From Apodemus sylvaticus (lineage: Eukaryota > Chordata > Mammalia > Rodentia > Muridae), in contig NC_067488.1 in assembly GCF_947179515.1 (NCBI RefSeq), forward strand, positions 31,934,039-31,998,038: 64,000 nt of DNA, given 5' to 3'. This document shows positions 11,590-23,502 of the stretch, in pieces; position 1 is the first letter of the stretch, and each line of letters starts with the position of its first letter. The notes below the pieces were generated by a model. It made no database searches. It saw only the letters and a program-made list of their open reading frames with translations, and had not been told where the DNA came from. The position numbers were made by a program, and so were the translations under genes.

Positions 11590-12405
11590 TTCTCCAGTGT
11601 AATCTCTGGTTCTATTCTATCTGTTCTAGGGCTTAGGATAGTTTATAGATATGCCTGACCTCTTCCAAGGATCATGAACAGTCTAGAGAGATAACATTTC
11701 TTGCCATCTTTACTCTTCAGTAGCCAAATTGGGAATTCAATCATGCCCTGTAGAGTGAATCTTTTGGAAGTTTCTCTAATAGCAGTGCTATAGCTACTCA
11801 TAGATTGAAATGATAACATCAAATTGGTCATTTACTGATGGAGGTACTTTGGTAGGACCTGAATGGAATGAAATATTAATAGCAGACTTTCAACTTATAC
11901 TTGTTACAATTGACAAGTTTTCATTTGTTCCCAAACTTTAACAAAAATAACATCTTAAAATCTCCTCTTTGTCCATTTGTCCACTATTTCCTGCACTTAA
12001 CACATTCGCAACTGTCTATTGACTGCTAAATTTGTATACATAGTGGTAAATGATGGAGTATTTCCTCCATACTAGGCTAACAGGATAGAAGTAGTCAACA
12101 AATATTATAAATATATAATTATACAAACGTAAATTGTGAACTGAAGTATGTTTTAGAGGGAGCCAGTGAAAAAGTGTGACAGTGAACACTATAAAGAAAA
12201 GCATTGGCTCAGATTTACAAGGTGTAGGATTCAAAGTTAAGTTCTGTTTTCTATCAGAAGCATTAGCACTGAAAGTCAAATGCTCAGAGTATTAATTCAA
12301 TTTTCTTTCAATGGGAGAGCCATCACTATCTGTTTCACCTGCCTATTTTATTATTTCACTAAATTACCTGTGTTGGTCAACAAAAGTTGTTGAGATGACC
12401 TAGAT
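11590..12405. other. Intergenic sequence, nothing recognised
   Basis: I see no repeat family, RNA gene or coding signal. The 87-codon minus-strand ORF at 12016-12279 has no recognisable feature. Confidence 0.45.
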
Positions 12406-12407
12406 AT

Positions 12408-12580
12408 TATTATTTTTAATTAATTAATTATTTTACATTCCATGTTTTATTCCTCCCAGCCCTGTCTACTCTCCAACTATTCCACATCCCATACCTCCTC
12501 CCCACCCCTTTCTCCACATGGATGTCCCCACTCCACACCCCACCTGACCTCTAAACTCTCTGGGGCCTCCAGTTGGAGAT
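12408..12580 (-). mobile_element. Lx-type L1 3' UTR fragment, minus strand
   Basis: TTTTTAATTAATTAATTATTTTACATTCC followed by a long C-rich tract and GACCTCTAAACTCTCTGGGGCCTCC matches the reverse complement of an old rodent L1 3' end (A-rich tail, G-rich tract, then 3' UTR body). It is truncated to under 200 bases. Confidence 0.55.
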
Positions 12581-12599
12581 GTTATAAGAGACAATACCC

Positions 12600-13685
12600 A
12601 TATTTGTGTAGTGAGAAGATAGCTCATACGTTTATACTTAGGAGTACATCAGTGGTTTAGAGAGAATACATTTTTGGTACAAGGAGTCAAAGAAAACATT
12701 GTTGCCATGCAAATGATGTTTAGTGCAGTGACTTCATGCAGTGCTGTTGGTGAGATATACACAGGAGAGATGGTACAGAGGTTCTCTGTAAGGTGAAGCT
12801 TCAGAATCCATTCCTTTCTAATATGGCTTAGTCGTAAGGAGTCATTGGGCTCTACCCTTCATTATTGCTACCATAGTCTTCATAGAAAAGATGCATTTGC
12901 TAGGATAAAAGTATAGCATCAAGGATGTTTACTGACTGAAGACAACCAAGTGACCTAGCTGGGCTCTAAATGTGCACGTGACTAGGAAGCTCATGCTTTA
13001 AATGCTATCTAAGAAGCATTAATTCAGAATATTCAAAATTAATAGTAAAATGGATATTATACAGAGTATCTTCCATAGTCTTGCTACCTGGCAGAAAATG
13101 TTTAAGTATTTTATATAAATTAACTCCTTTGGTCATTATCGAACTCTATGAGCTCTATAATTGTCATGCAGTACAGAAAGGAAAGAAGGGTGAAATATAT
13201 AATAAATAATGTTCGAGATGAGTACATAATATTGATTTCCTTCCAACCCTGGGGTCCTCCACTGTATCCTTCACAGAAAACGTTACAGAAGTCAAGACAC
13301 AGGCAGAGGATAGGATGTGATCTTTATGATCTAGACATAAAGACTAAATCAAGCAACCCATAATTTAACCTGTAGTTGTTCATTACAGCATTTCATCTCA
13401 GAGTGAAAAAACAGGATTTGCATTTTCACAACACTGAATAAAATCAGAAATCTATAAAACTATACTTTTGATTTGAACATTTTATGTTCCTATCTGTCTT
13501 TATTTCCATTTCCTGATTTTGTATTTTATGAGGAAGAGCATAATCACAGTTACTGTCCGCTTGGCTGTGCTTTGAAAAAGTCTAAAATACTCCTGACAAT
13601 TTCCATTTAGTGATGGTCTTGGTTACCAAGCTTTGAGTGATTTATCTTGTTGATACCTTTTCCTAATTTCACTTGTTTACACTAC
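12600..13685. other. Intergenic sequence, nothing recognised
   Basis: This is a unique-looking AT-rich stretch with no assignable repeat or coding potential above chance. Confidence 0.45.
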
Positions 13686-13689
13686 TGTT

Positions 13690-13904
13690 TTTCAAAATAT
13701 TTATTTGTTTATTTATTTATTCATTTATGTATTTTATGTATATGAGAGCTTTGTCTCGATGACTGCAAAAAGGAATCATATCCCTTTACAGATGGTTGTG
13801 AGCTACCATGTAGTGTGAGCCATCATGCGGTTGCTGGAAATCGACCTTATGTCCTCTGGAAGAGCACCCAATGCTTTTAACCACTGAGCTATCTTTCCAG
13901 CCCC
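13690..13904 (-). mobile_element. B3/B2-family SINE, minus strand
   Basis: On the minus strand it begins GGGGCTGGAAAGATAGCTCAG, the tRNA-derived head of the B2/B3 family, with TGGTTAAAAGCATT and a B-box-like GGTCGATTTCC. It continues through the TTTTTGCAGTCATCGAGACA body to an AT-rich TAAATAAATAAAC tail at the low-coordinate end. Confidence 0.9.
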
Positions 13905-14232
13905 TTGACTATTATATTTATAAAGTTCATCTTGCTTCTTTTTTCCCCAGCTTATTGTGTTATTCTAAGTTAAAAGCAGCATTAAATAGAAACAAGAGAA
14001 TTAATGTGTGACCACTTTGGGCTGGTAAAAAGTTTGACTGAACAGACTGTGCCCTATTCCAGACAGAAGGCACCACTGTCATTGTCTGTGATATGAATGA
14101 AATTTCTCTTTAGTTGTGCAAAGTACAATTTCTATTTAGGGGCTTGTGTGAATACTGAAGAATGTAAGATTATGGACGTTATCTGTATGTGATAATGTCA
14201 GTGCAAGTAGTAGATGTATCTAAGCATTCATG

Positions 14233-14233
<1 letters not shown>

Positions 14234-14271
<38 letters not shown>
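14234..14271. repeat. (GT)n microsatellite
   Basis: About 19 uninterrupted GT units. The 70-codon ORF starting here with repeated Cys-Val is a repeat artefact. Confidence 0.98.
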
Positions 14272-14273
<2 letters not shown>

Positions 14274-14491
14274 AATTAGAGATTTGGTGCTATACTTGTG
14301 AAATGAAGTATGAGAGATTTATCAGTTCTACTTTCCATAAGGTAGATGAGATTATAGCCAGGGTAATCAGACATTTGTCTTACGAAGTGAGCACTCACCA
14401 TGAAGACTTAGATATGGTTGGCAAAACACAACATGTAAATACTTGCTGATTATGCTAAGTTCTTCTATTTTCTCAAAGAAAGGTGGTTTCC

Positions 14492-14650
14492 TTTTTTTTT
14501 TTTTTTTTTTTTTTTTTTTGGTTTTTTGAGCCAGGATAGCCCTGGCTGTCCTGGAACTCACTCTGTAGACCAGGCTGGCCTCAGAACTCAGAACTCCACC
14601 TGCTCCCTCCCAAGTGCTGGGATTAAAGGCGTGTGCCACCACCACCAGGC
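14492..14650 (-). mobile_element. B1 SINE, minus strand
   Basis: A T tract of about 28 bases (14492-14519) is followed by the reverse complement of a B1: CCTGGCTGTCCTGGAACTCA, CTGTAGACCAGGCTGGCCTC and CCCAAGTGCTGGGATTAAAG are near consensus, so it is young. Short imperfect flanking repeats are GGTGGTTTC (14482-14490) and GGTGCTTTC (14653-14661). B1 is a 7SL-RNA-derived SINE mobilised by L1. Confidence 0.95.
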
Positions 14651-14654
14651 ATGG

Positions 14655-16560
14655 TGCTTTCTTTTAATTTAAGAAGAATAGTTTTTAATTCCTCCAGTGA
14701 ATATTTAATGGAAGTCTTAGTTCTGAGTTTCATACTTATATATCTGAAAATCATTAGGTAAGATCTTTCCTGTATAGGAATGGAATCCTTCTCACGTAAC
14801 TTTTTGTATAGCTAGCTTCTTTTAGTTGACTTCTGTTTTAGGTACTTCCTTGTAATATAATATACTAGTAAACACTTTTCATAATGTATATGAATAATGG
14901 TCCAATGTATTTTTGAACTATACATTGCTTTTTTTTCCTTCTCCCAATTTATGAGCATTTGTTTACAGTTTGGGGTTAACCAGCATGCACAAGTATTTGG
15001 TAGCTCATAGGTTTTTACTCTAATGAGTATATAGATAACCATGACTAGGACTCATGAGTCATTTGGTAATTTTCTAATAATTTTATTGAGCTGAGAGCAT
15101 ACACCACACTATTCATCATTTAAATATATAATAAAATGCATTGAAGTTTATTTTTCTATGAAACTTCTAAACTGGTTCCCAAAGAGAACATGTCATTACT
15201 GATATTTATTAATAAATAAATAAATAAATAAGAATGTACTTTCTTAATTTCATTGCCAATATCTGCTATTGTTGGCCTTTTGAAAGCAGTCATTCAGGTT
15301 ATTCAGGACATGCAAAAGCATTCTGTTGCAGCTTTGAAGCCCATTTCCAATTGATTAATGACACTCAGCATCTTTCTACATGCTTGCTGTCCCTTTGTGA
15401 ATTATCATAGGTGAAGTGTCTTTATATTTTATCTCTTATAAAACTAATTTTGAGCTGTGAGAGTTTTCTATATATTATGTGAAAATATGTAGGCAGGAAA
15501 ATGTTGAAATACCTCTTCAGCGTTATCTAATAAGATGAATACACACATATGAGATCTAGATTCTTCTAAAGTTATTTCCTTCTAAGTATGTACTTTTATG
15601 CAGCAAAGAAAAAGGTTTGTAGTTGAAATATGTGTGTGGGATCCAAACGGGAACACTACAAATAGCTACTACCCACTAGTGTGGTAGATAATACATTTTG
15701 CTATAAACACATATAATACTTATGTACAAAAGAAAGAGAGAAATAGGTTTGTGGTTGATTTACATGTGGGATCTAAGATAGGAACATTACAAATATGCAT
15801 CCATCAGTAGGGTAGATAAATACATTTCAATTCTTATACGAAACTGAATTCCACATTCATGGAGTGTACCCATCCCACTAAGGCCATAGGAAGGATAATT
15901 TTTAACACAAAAATGTTGAAGATAAAAGCCTAATACATAAGGTACAGTCTCAATAAATCAATTTATACCTAAATCTAAATTGTCAAAACATATCTATGAT
16001 GTAAGAATAATTGTGATCTTTGGGGAAGAAGAGGGAAAAACAATTCTGAATGATTAGAAACACATTTCTGGAATGTTGGATATTATTCTAATCTCTCATT
16101 CAAGTGGACAAGATATAACTGTTTGCCTTTGGGAAATGTAATGTGATTTATGTTTGTAGTTTATGAACATTAAAATAATACACTTTTAAAACATTAACAT
16201 TTTGAGAAACAGTGAACTATGGCTTTACTGCTATTACCTCAATATATACCCCGGGTATATATGCTTCTTAGGAACTGGAAAGTGACATGTAGACTACCAG
16301 TTCATTTTAAAGATAGTTCCTATTTCTTAGGTTTCTGTGAATATTTTATTACTCCAGAAAAGTGTTAAGAGTAATCTTTATATTTCTGTATACATATGAA
16401 ATCCTGATTAGTATAATGCAAAGAAGAGAAAAAATTGCTTTGTTATAGTGCATAAATGTTGCCATTCTTAAAAAGTATTCAATTGGGAATAAAAGCAAGG
16501 TAGGCACTTAATAAGTACTTATTTGATCAATTTTGCTATTATGTTATTGATTGATTCATC
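14655..16560. other. AT-rich intergenic sequence
   Basis: Mostly unassigned. It contains an (AAAT)n microsatellite at about 15210-15232. Two diverged segments near 15600-15690 and 15720-15810 resemble each other (AAGAAA...GGTTTGTAGTTGA... / ...GGTTTGTGGTTGATTTAC, each followed by GGGATCTAAG- or GGGATCCAAA-type sequence and ACTACAAATA- or ATTACAAATA-type sequence), which suggests an old local duplication or two old repeat copies. Confidence 0.5.
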
Positions 16561-17417
16561 TGGAATATTTTTTAAAAAATTTTATTACATATATTCTTTA
16601 TTTACATTTTAAATGTTGTCCCCTTTCCTGGTTCTCACTCCCCCCCAATAATCCTCTAACCCTCCCCCCCCCCCCCCCACCGCCCTGCTCACCAATCCAC
16701 CTTCTCTTGATTCTCTGTCCTGGCATTCCCCATTCTGGGGCATCGAGACTTCTCAGGACCAAGGGCCTCTCCTCCCCTTAATGTTTAACAAAGACATTCT
16801 CTGCTGCATATGCATCTGGAGCCATGGGGCCCTCCATGTGTACTCTTTGGTTGGTGGTTTAGTCCCTAGGAGATCTGGGGGTACTGGGTGGTTCAAAGTG
16901 TTGCTCTTCCTATGGCACTGTAGAGCACCTCAGCTCCTTGGATCCTTTCTCTAGCTCCTCCATTGGGGACCATATGCTCAGTCCATTGGTTGGCTGAGAA
17001 TTTCCCCCTCTGTATTTGTATTTGTCATGCACTGGCAGAGCTTCCCAGGTTACAGCTATATCAGGTTCCTGTCAGCAAGCATTTCTTGGCATCCACAATA
17101 GTGTCTGGGTATTGTAACTGTTTATGGGATGGAACCCTAGGAGGGGAAGTCTCTGGATGGCCGTTCCCTCAGTCTCTGTTCCACACTTTGTCTCTGTATC
17201 TCTCTCTGTGGGTATTTTGTTCCCCCTTCTAAGAAGTACCAAAGTATCCATACTTTGTTCTTTCTTCTTCTTGAACTTCATTTGGTCTGAGTTATATCTT
17301 GGGTATTCTAAGCTTCTGGGTTAATATCCACTTATCAGGGAGTACATACCATATGTGACCTTTTATGATGGGGTTACCTCACTCAGGATGATATTTTCTG
17401 GTTCCATCCATTTGCTT

Positions 17418-17434
17418 AAGAATTTCATGTATTC
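17418..17434. repeat. Left target-site duplication of L1 B
   Basis: AAGAATTTCATGTATTC here matches AAGAATTTCATGAATTC at 23486-23502, 16 of 17 bases. The preceding TT gives a TT/AAGA nick context, close to the L1 endonuclease preference. Confidence 0.9.
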
Positions 17435-18133
17435 GATCCTGCCCAGGGAGCTGTGGAAGGAGAGAAGCCCCATGGCCATACTCCCTGCCTGCAGGGACAC
17501 AAAAGGATCACTAGGTACTGTATCACCCTGAGCTTTAGATTTCTGGTGGTGCAAACCACCAGGGGTCTGCCTGCACTCAGGAACTGAGCACATAGGCAGC
17601 TTTTGTCAGCCAGCCTGCCGGGCTAGGGGGCCTGTGTCCTGCCCAGGAAGCTGTGGAAGGAGAGAAGCCCCGCGGCCATACTCGCTGCCTGCTGGGACAC
17701 AAAAGGATCACTAGGTACTGTATCACCTTGAGCTTTAGATTTCTGGTGGTGTAAACTGCCAGGGGTCTGCCTGCACTCAGGAACTGAGCACATAGGTGGT
17801 TATCTGCAAGCCAGTCCATCGCAGGACCTGTGTCCTATGTGAGAATCAACAGAGGGAGTGATTGAGCCCCACTACAACTTCTTCCCTCCATAATAGAGCA
17901 GACAGAGAATACCTGGTTGACCTTGACAACCTAAGTATAACATTGCTCGAGGCAAGACTGAGAAGGCAAGACTGAGAAGGGCTCCAAAGGCACAAAAGAA
18001 AAAGCCAGCATATCAGTAATCTGGGCCAGAAGAAACCCAGTCATCCAGTGTTGCAGAGATAATCTTAAAGATCCACAGTAGGTTGAAGCACCAGCCAGTG
18101 ACAATAAGACCATCTAACTCATGGGAAAACCAG
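17435..18133 (+). promoter_or_regulatory. L1 B 5' UTR with 200-bp tandem monomers
   Basis: The block GCCCAGGGAGCTGTGGAAGG at 17441 recurs as GCCCAGGAAGCTGTGGAAGG at 17641, a spacing of exactly 200 bases, and the units stay alignable through CTGCACTCAGGAACTGAGCA. A tether of about 300 bp follows to the ORF1 ATG and contains a short GGCAAGACTGAGAAG duplication near 17951. The monomer has no evident similarity to those of elements A or C. Confidence 0.88.
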
Positions 18134-19343
18134 ATGGCTAAAGGCAAACATAGGAACGTTACTAACAGAAACCAAGGCATTATGGCAGCATCTGAACCCA
18201 ATTCTCCAACATTAACAAGTCCTGGATACCCCAACACACCAGAAAAAACAAGATTTGGATTTAAAATCACTGGTCATGATGCTAGTACAGGAACACATGA
18301 AGGACATAGTTAAAGAAATTCAGGAGAAAATGGATCAAAAATTAGAAGCCCTTACAAGGGAAACACAAAAATCATTGAAAGAAATTCAGGAGAATACAAA
18401 AGCCAATAAGGAGGAAACGCAAAAATCACTTAAAGAAATACAGGAGAACCTTGATCAACAGGCAGAAGTCATGAAAGAGGAAACACAAAAATTGCTTAAA
18501 GAATTAGAGGAAAACACAAACAAGCAAATGACAGAACTGAGCAAAAATTTCCAGGATCTAAAAACAGAAGTAGAAACAACTAAGAAAGCACAAAGGGAGA
18601 CAACTTTGGAGATAGAAAACCTTGGGAAGAAATCAGGGACCATAGACGCAAATATCAACAACAGAATACAAGAGATAGAAGAAAGAATCTCAGATGCCGA
18701 AGATACCATAGAAACCATGGACTCAACAGTTAAAGAAAATGCAAAATGCAAAAAGCTTGTAACCCAAAATATCCAGGAAATCCAGGACACAATGAGAAAG
18801 CCAAATCTAAGGATTATAGGTATTGATGAGAGTGAAGATTTACAACTTAAAGGTCCAGCAAATATTTTCAACAAAATTATGGAAGAAAGCTTCCCTAACC
18901 TAAAGAGAGAGATGCCCATGAATATACAAGAAGCCTACAGAACTCCAAACAGACTGGACCAAAACAGAAATACCTCCCCTCACATAATAATCAAAACCCC
19001 AAATGTACTAAACTAAGAAAGAATACTTAGGGCAGTAATAGAAAAAGGGCAAGTAACATATAAAGGAAGACCTATCAGAATTACACCAGATTTCTCACCA
19101 GAGACCATGAAAGCTAGAAGATCCTGGGCGGAGCTCATGCAGACTCTAAGAGAACACAAATGCCAGCCGAGACTACTATACCCAGCGAAACTCTCAATTA
19201 TCATAGATGGAGAAACCAAGATATTCCATGACAAAAACAAATTTACACAGTATCTTTCTACAAACCCAGCCCTACAAAGGATAATAGGGGGAAAGCACCA
19301 GTACAACGAGGGAAACTATACCCTGGAAAGAGCAGGATATTAA
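18134..19343 (+). pseudogene. L1 ORF1 (element B), frameshifted
   Basis: Intact, this would encode about 402 residues: a short basic N terminus, a long coiled coil with ETQKSLKEIQEN-type repeats (units at 18360, 18414 and 18480), an RRM (NLRIIGIDE at about 18807-18833) and a C-terminal domain (RPIRITPDFSPETMKARR, 19068-19121). Two lesions kill it: one extra A in the A-run near 18241-18247 shifts the frame after about 37 codons, and an AAA-to-TAA change makes a stop at 19014-19016. The main open part is 18255-19016, and the same frame continues to the native stop at 19341-19343. The start at 18134 is chosen by alignment with element C. Confidence 0.92.
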
Positions 19344-19400
19344 GCTTCTTTCATCAAACACAAAGAAGATAACCACACACGTATAAAATTAAAATAAAAA

Positions 19401-22400
19401 ATGTTAGGAAGCAATAACCACTACTCCTTGATATCTCTTAACATCAATGGACTCAATTCCCCAATAAAAAGACATAGACTAACAGACTAGTTATGTAAAC
19501 AGGACCCTACATTTTGCTGCATACAGGAAACATACCTTAATGTCAAAGACAAAAACTACCTTAGAGTAAAAGGCTGGAAGACAATTCTACAAGCAAATGG
19601 TCCGAGGAAACAAGCCGGAGTTACCATTCTAATTTCAGATAAAATTGACTTTCAACCTAATGTCATCAAAAGAGACAAGGAAGGTCACTACTTGCTGGTC
19701 AAAGGAAAAATCCAACAAGAAGAACTCTCAATCCTGAACATCTATGCCCCAAATACAAGGGTGCCCTCATTCATAAAAGAAACTTTACTAAAGCTCAAAG
19801 TACACATTGCACCTAACACAATAATTGTGGGTGACTTCAACAGTCCACTTTCACCAATGGACCGATCAGGAAAACAGAAACTAAGCAGGGAGACAATGAA
19901 ACTAATTGAAGCTTTGAACCAATTGGAGTTAACAGATATATATATATATATATAGAACTTTTTATCCCAAAGCAAAAGAATATACCTTTTTCTCAGCACC
20001 TCATAGTACCTTCTCCAAAATCGATCATATAGTTGGTCACAAGACAGACCTCAACAAATATAAGAAGATTGAAATAATCTCATGCCTCCTATCCGATCAC
20101 TATGGAGTAAAAGTGGTCTTTAGTAACAGTAAAAACAACAGAAAGCCCACATACACATGGAAACTGAACAATACTCTACTCAATGATACTTTGGTTAAGG
20201 AAGAAATAAAGAAAGAAATCAAAGATTTCTTAGAATTTAATGAAAATGAAGGAACAACATACACAAATCTATGGGACACAATGAAAGCATTGCTAAGAGG
20301 AAAACTCATAGCTTTGAGTGCCTCCAAAAAGAAATCCGAGAGAGCTTACACTAGAAGATTAACGGAACAACTGAAAACCCTGGAACAAGAAGAAACTAAT
20401 TCACCCAGGAGGAGAAGACAGGAAATCATCAAACTCCAGGCTGAAATCAATCAAGTAGAAACTAAGAGAACCATACAAAGAATCAACAAGATCAAAAGCT
20501 GGTTCTTTGAAAAAATCAACAAGATAGATAAACCCTTAGCCAGACTAACCAAAGAGCACAGAGAAAGTATCCAAATTAACAAAATTAGAAATGAAAACGG
20601 AGATGTTACAACAGAAACTGAGGAAATTCAAAAAATCATCAGATCCTACTATAAAAACCTTTACTCAACACAACTGGAGAATCTGGAGGAAATGAACATT
20701 TTCTTAGACAGATACCAATTACCTAAATTAAACCAGGATCAAATAGACCATCTAAACAGACCCATAACCCCTAAAGAAATAGAAGGGGTCATAGATAGGC
20801 TTCCAACCAAAAAAAGCACAGGATCAGATGGTTTCAGTGCAGATTTCTATCAGACCTTCAAAGAAGACTTATCACCAATACTCTTCAAACTTTTCTACCA
20901 AATAGAAACAGAACGAACACTACCGAACTCCTTCTTCGAAGCCACTATTACGCTGATACCAAAACCACACAAAGATCCAACTAAGAAAGAGAATTTCAGG
21001 CCAAATTCCCTTATGAATATCGACGCAAAAATACTAAATAAAATACTTCCCCACCGAATCCAAGAACACATCAAAACGATCATCCACCATGATCAAGTAG
21101 GCTTCATCCCAGGGATGCAGGGATGGTTCAATATAAGGAAATCCATAAATGCTATCCACTACATAAACAAACTCAAAGAAAAAAACCACATGATCATTTC
21201 ATTAGATGCTGAAAAAGCATTTGACAAAATTCAGCATCCTTTCATGCTAAAAGTCTTGGAAAGGACAGGAATTCAAGGGCCATATCTAAACATAGTAAAA
21301 GCAATATACAGCAAACTGGTAGCCATCATCAAACTAAACGGAGAGAAACTTGAAGCAACCCACTAAAATCAGGGACTAGACAAGGCTGACCACTCTCTCC
21401 ATATCTTTTCAATATAGTTCTTGAAGTCCTAGCTAGAGCAATTAGACAACAGAAGGAAGTCAAAGGGATACAAATTGGAAAGGAAGAAGTCAAACTATCA
21501 CTATTTGCAGATGATATGATCGTATACTTAAGTGACCCTAAAAACTCTACTAGAGAACTCCTATAGCTGATAAACAACTTCAGCAAAGTGGCTGGCTACA
21601 AAATCAATGCAAGCAAATCAGTAGCCTTTATATATTCAAAGGATAAGCAGGCTGAGAAAGAAATTAGGGAAATGACCCCCTTCATAATAGCTACAAACAG
21701 CATAAAGTATCTTGGGGTGACTTTAACCAAACAAGTGAAAGACCTATGTGACAAGAACTTCAGATCTCTGAAGAAAGAAATCGAAGAAGATCTCAGAAAA
21801 TGGAAAAACCTCCCATGCTCATGGATTGGCAGGATTAATATAGTTAAAATGGCCATCTTGCCAAAGGCAATCTACAGATTCAGTGCTATTCCCATAAAAA
21901 GACCAACCCAGTTCTTCATAGAGCTAGAAAGAGCAATTCTCAAATTCATCTGGAATAACAAAAAACCCAGGATAGCTAAAACTATTCTCAACAGTAAAAG
22001 AACTTCAGGGGGATTCAATATCCTAGACTTTAAACTCTACTACAGAGCAATAGTGATAAAAATCTGCATGGTATTGGTACAATATCAGGCAAGCAGATCA
22101 ATGGAATAGGATTGAAGACCCAGAAATGAACCAACACACCTATGGTCACTTGGTCTTCGACAAAGGAGCTGAAAGCATCCAGTGGAAAAAAGATAGTCTT
22201 TTCAACAAATGGTGCTGGTTCAATTGGAGGTCAGCATGCAGAAGAATGCGCATCGATCCATTCTTATCTCCTTGTACCAAGCTCAACTCCAAATGGATCA
22301 AGGACCTCCACATAAAACCTGACACACTGAAACTAATTGAAAAGAAACTGGGGAAGACCCTGGAGGACATGGGCACAGGGGAAAAGTTCCTGAATAGAAC

Positions 22401-23226
22401 ACCAATAGCTTATGCTCTAAGATCAAGAATTGACAAATGGGACCTCATAAAACTACAAAGTTTCTGTAAGGCAAAGGACACCGTCAAAAGGACAAAACGT
22501 CAACCAACAGACTGGGAAAGGATCTTCACCAACTCTAAATCTGATAGAGGGCTAATATCTAATATATACAAAAAAACTCAAGAAAGTAGAACCCAGAGAA
22601 CCAAATAACCCCATTAAAAAGTGGGGTATGGAGCTAAACAAAGAATTTTCACATGAAGAACTTTGGAGAGCTGAGAAACACCTTAAGAAATGTTCAACAT
22701 CATTAATCATTAGGGAAATGCAAATCAAAACAACCCTGAGATTTCATCTCACACCAGTCAGAATGGCTAAGGTCAAAAACTCAGGAGACAGCAGGTGTTG
22801 GTGAGGATGTGGAGAAAGAGGAACACTCCTCTACTGCTGGTGGGATTGCAAGATGGTGCAACCACTTTAGAGATCAGTCTGGCAGTTCCTCAGAAAACTG
22901 GGCATGTCACTTCCTGAGTTATACCACTACTGAGCATATATCCAGAGGATTCTTCAGCATGCAATAAGGACACATGCTCAACTATGTTCATAGCAGCCCT
23001 ATTTGTAGTAGCCAGAAGCTGGAAAGAACCTAGGTATCCTTCAACGGAGGAATGGATACAAAAAATGTGGTATATTTACACAATGGAGTACTATTCAGCC
23101 ATTAGAAACAATGAATTCATGAAATTCTTAGACAAATGGATGGAGCTGGAGAACATCATACTAAGTGAGGTAACCCAGTCTCAAAAGATCAATCATGGTA
23201 TGCACTCACTGATAAGTGGATATTAG
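19401..23226 (+). pseudogene. L1 ORF2 (element B), multiple breaks
   Basis: Endonuclease/reverse transcriptase ORF. The endonuclease motifs are recognisable: Cys-Ile-Gln-Glu-Thr near 19522, [12 protein letters not shown] near 19830 and SDH near 20094. RT blocks follow ([17 protein letters not shown] near 21098-21148; FADD at 21504-21515, intact). Breaks seen by alignment with other copies are: TGG to TAG at 19488-19490; expansion of a TA run at 19934-19954 that shifts frame; a 1-base loss near 21357; TAG at 21565-21567; a 1-base gain near 22063; and a CGA-to-TGA in the cysteine motif near 22799-22802, where the His codon is also changed to Tyr. The longest intact block is 20113-21366 (417 codons, late endonuclease to RT). 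It ends in the usual Leu-Ile-Ser-Gly-Tyr. Confidence 0.92.
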
Positions 23227-23485
23227 CCTAGAAACTTTGAATACCCAGGACATAATCCACAAATTAAATGATGTCCAAAAAGAATGGAGGAGTGGCCCCT
23301 GGTTCTGGAAAGACTCAGTGCAAGAGTATAGGGGAATTCCAGAACAGGGAAGTGGGAAGGGGTGGATGGAAGAATAGGGGGACAGAAGAGGGCTTATGGG
23401 ACTTGCAGGGAGTGGGGACCCAGAAAAGGGGAAATCATTTGCAATGTAAATAAAAAATAAAATAAAATAAAATTAAATTAAAAAA

Positions 23486-23502
23486 AAGAATTTCATGAAT
23501 TC
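23486..23502. repeat. Right target-site duplication of L1 B
   Basis: AAGAATTTCATGAATTC directly follows the A-rich tail and is where the minus-strand host L1 E resumes. Confidence 0.9.

Larger units (their letters stand above)
17435..23485 (+). mobile_element. Full-length L1 (element B), nested in L1 E
   Basis: About 6.05 kb with every L1 part in order: 5' UTR with two 200-bp monomers (17435-18133), ORF1 (18134-19343), ORF2 (19401-23226), and a short 3' UTR ending in an (AAATA/AAATTA)-rich tail at 23485. TSDs of 17 bp (one mismatch) flank it. It is the only uninterrupted full-length L1 in the window. It is disabled by an ORF1 frameshift and nonsense codon and by several ORF2 stops and frameshifts. 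Confidence 0.95.

Noticed and set aside
17441..17840. Satellite DNA or segmental duplication from two 200-bp units
   Set aside because: Position directly 5' of an L1 ORF1 and only two units identify them as L1 promoter monomers.
18455..18919. 154-codon minus-strand ORF
   Set aside because: It is the antisense shadow of L1 ORF1, hydrophobic only because it is the complement of a Lys/Glu-rich coiled coil. The same applies at 49532-49741 and 49787-50020.
18255..19016. Possible functional ORF1 protein of 253 codons
   Set aside because: Alignment with element C shows the real start at 18134 and a frameshift before 18255. The apparent start is internal and the end is a premature stop.
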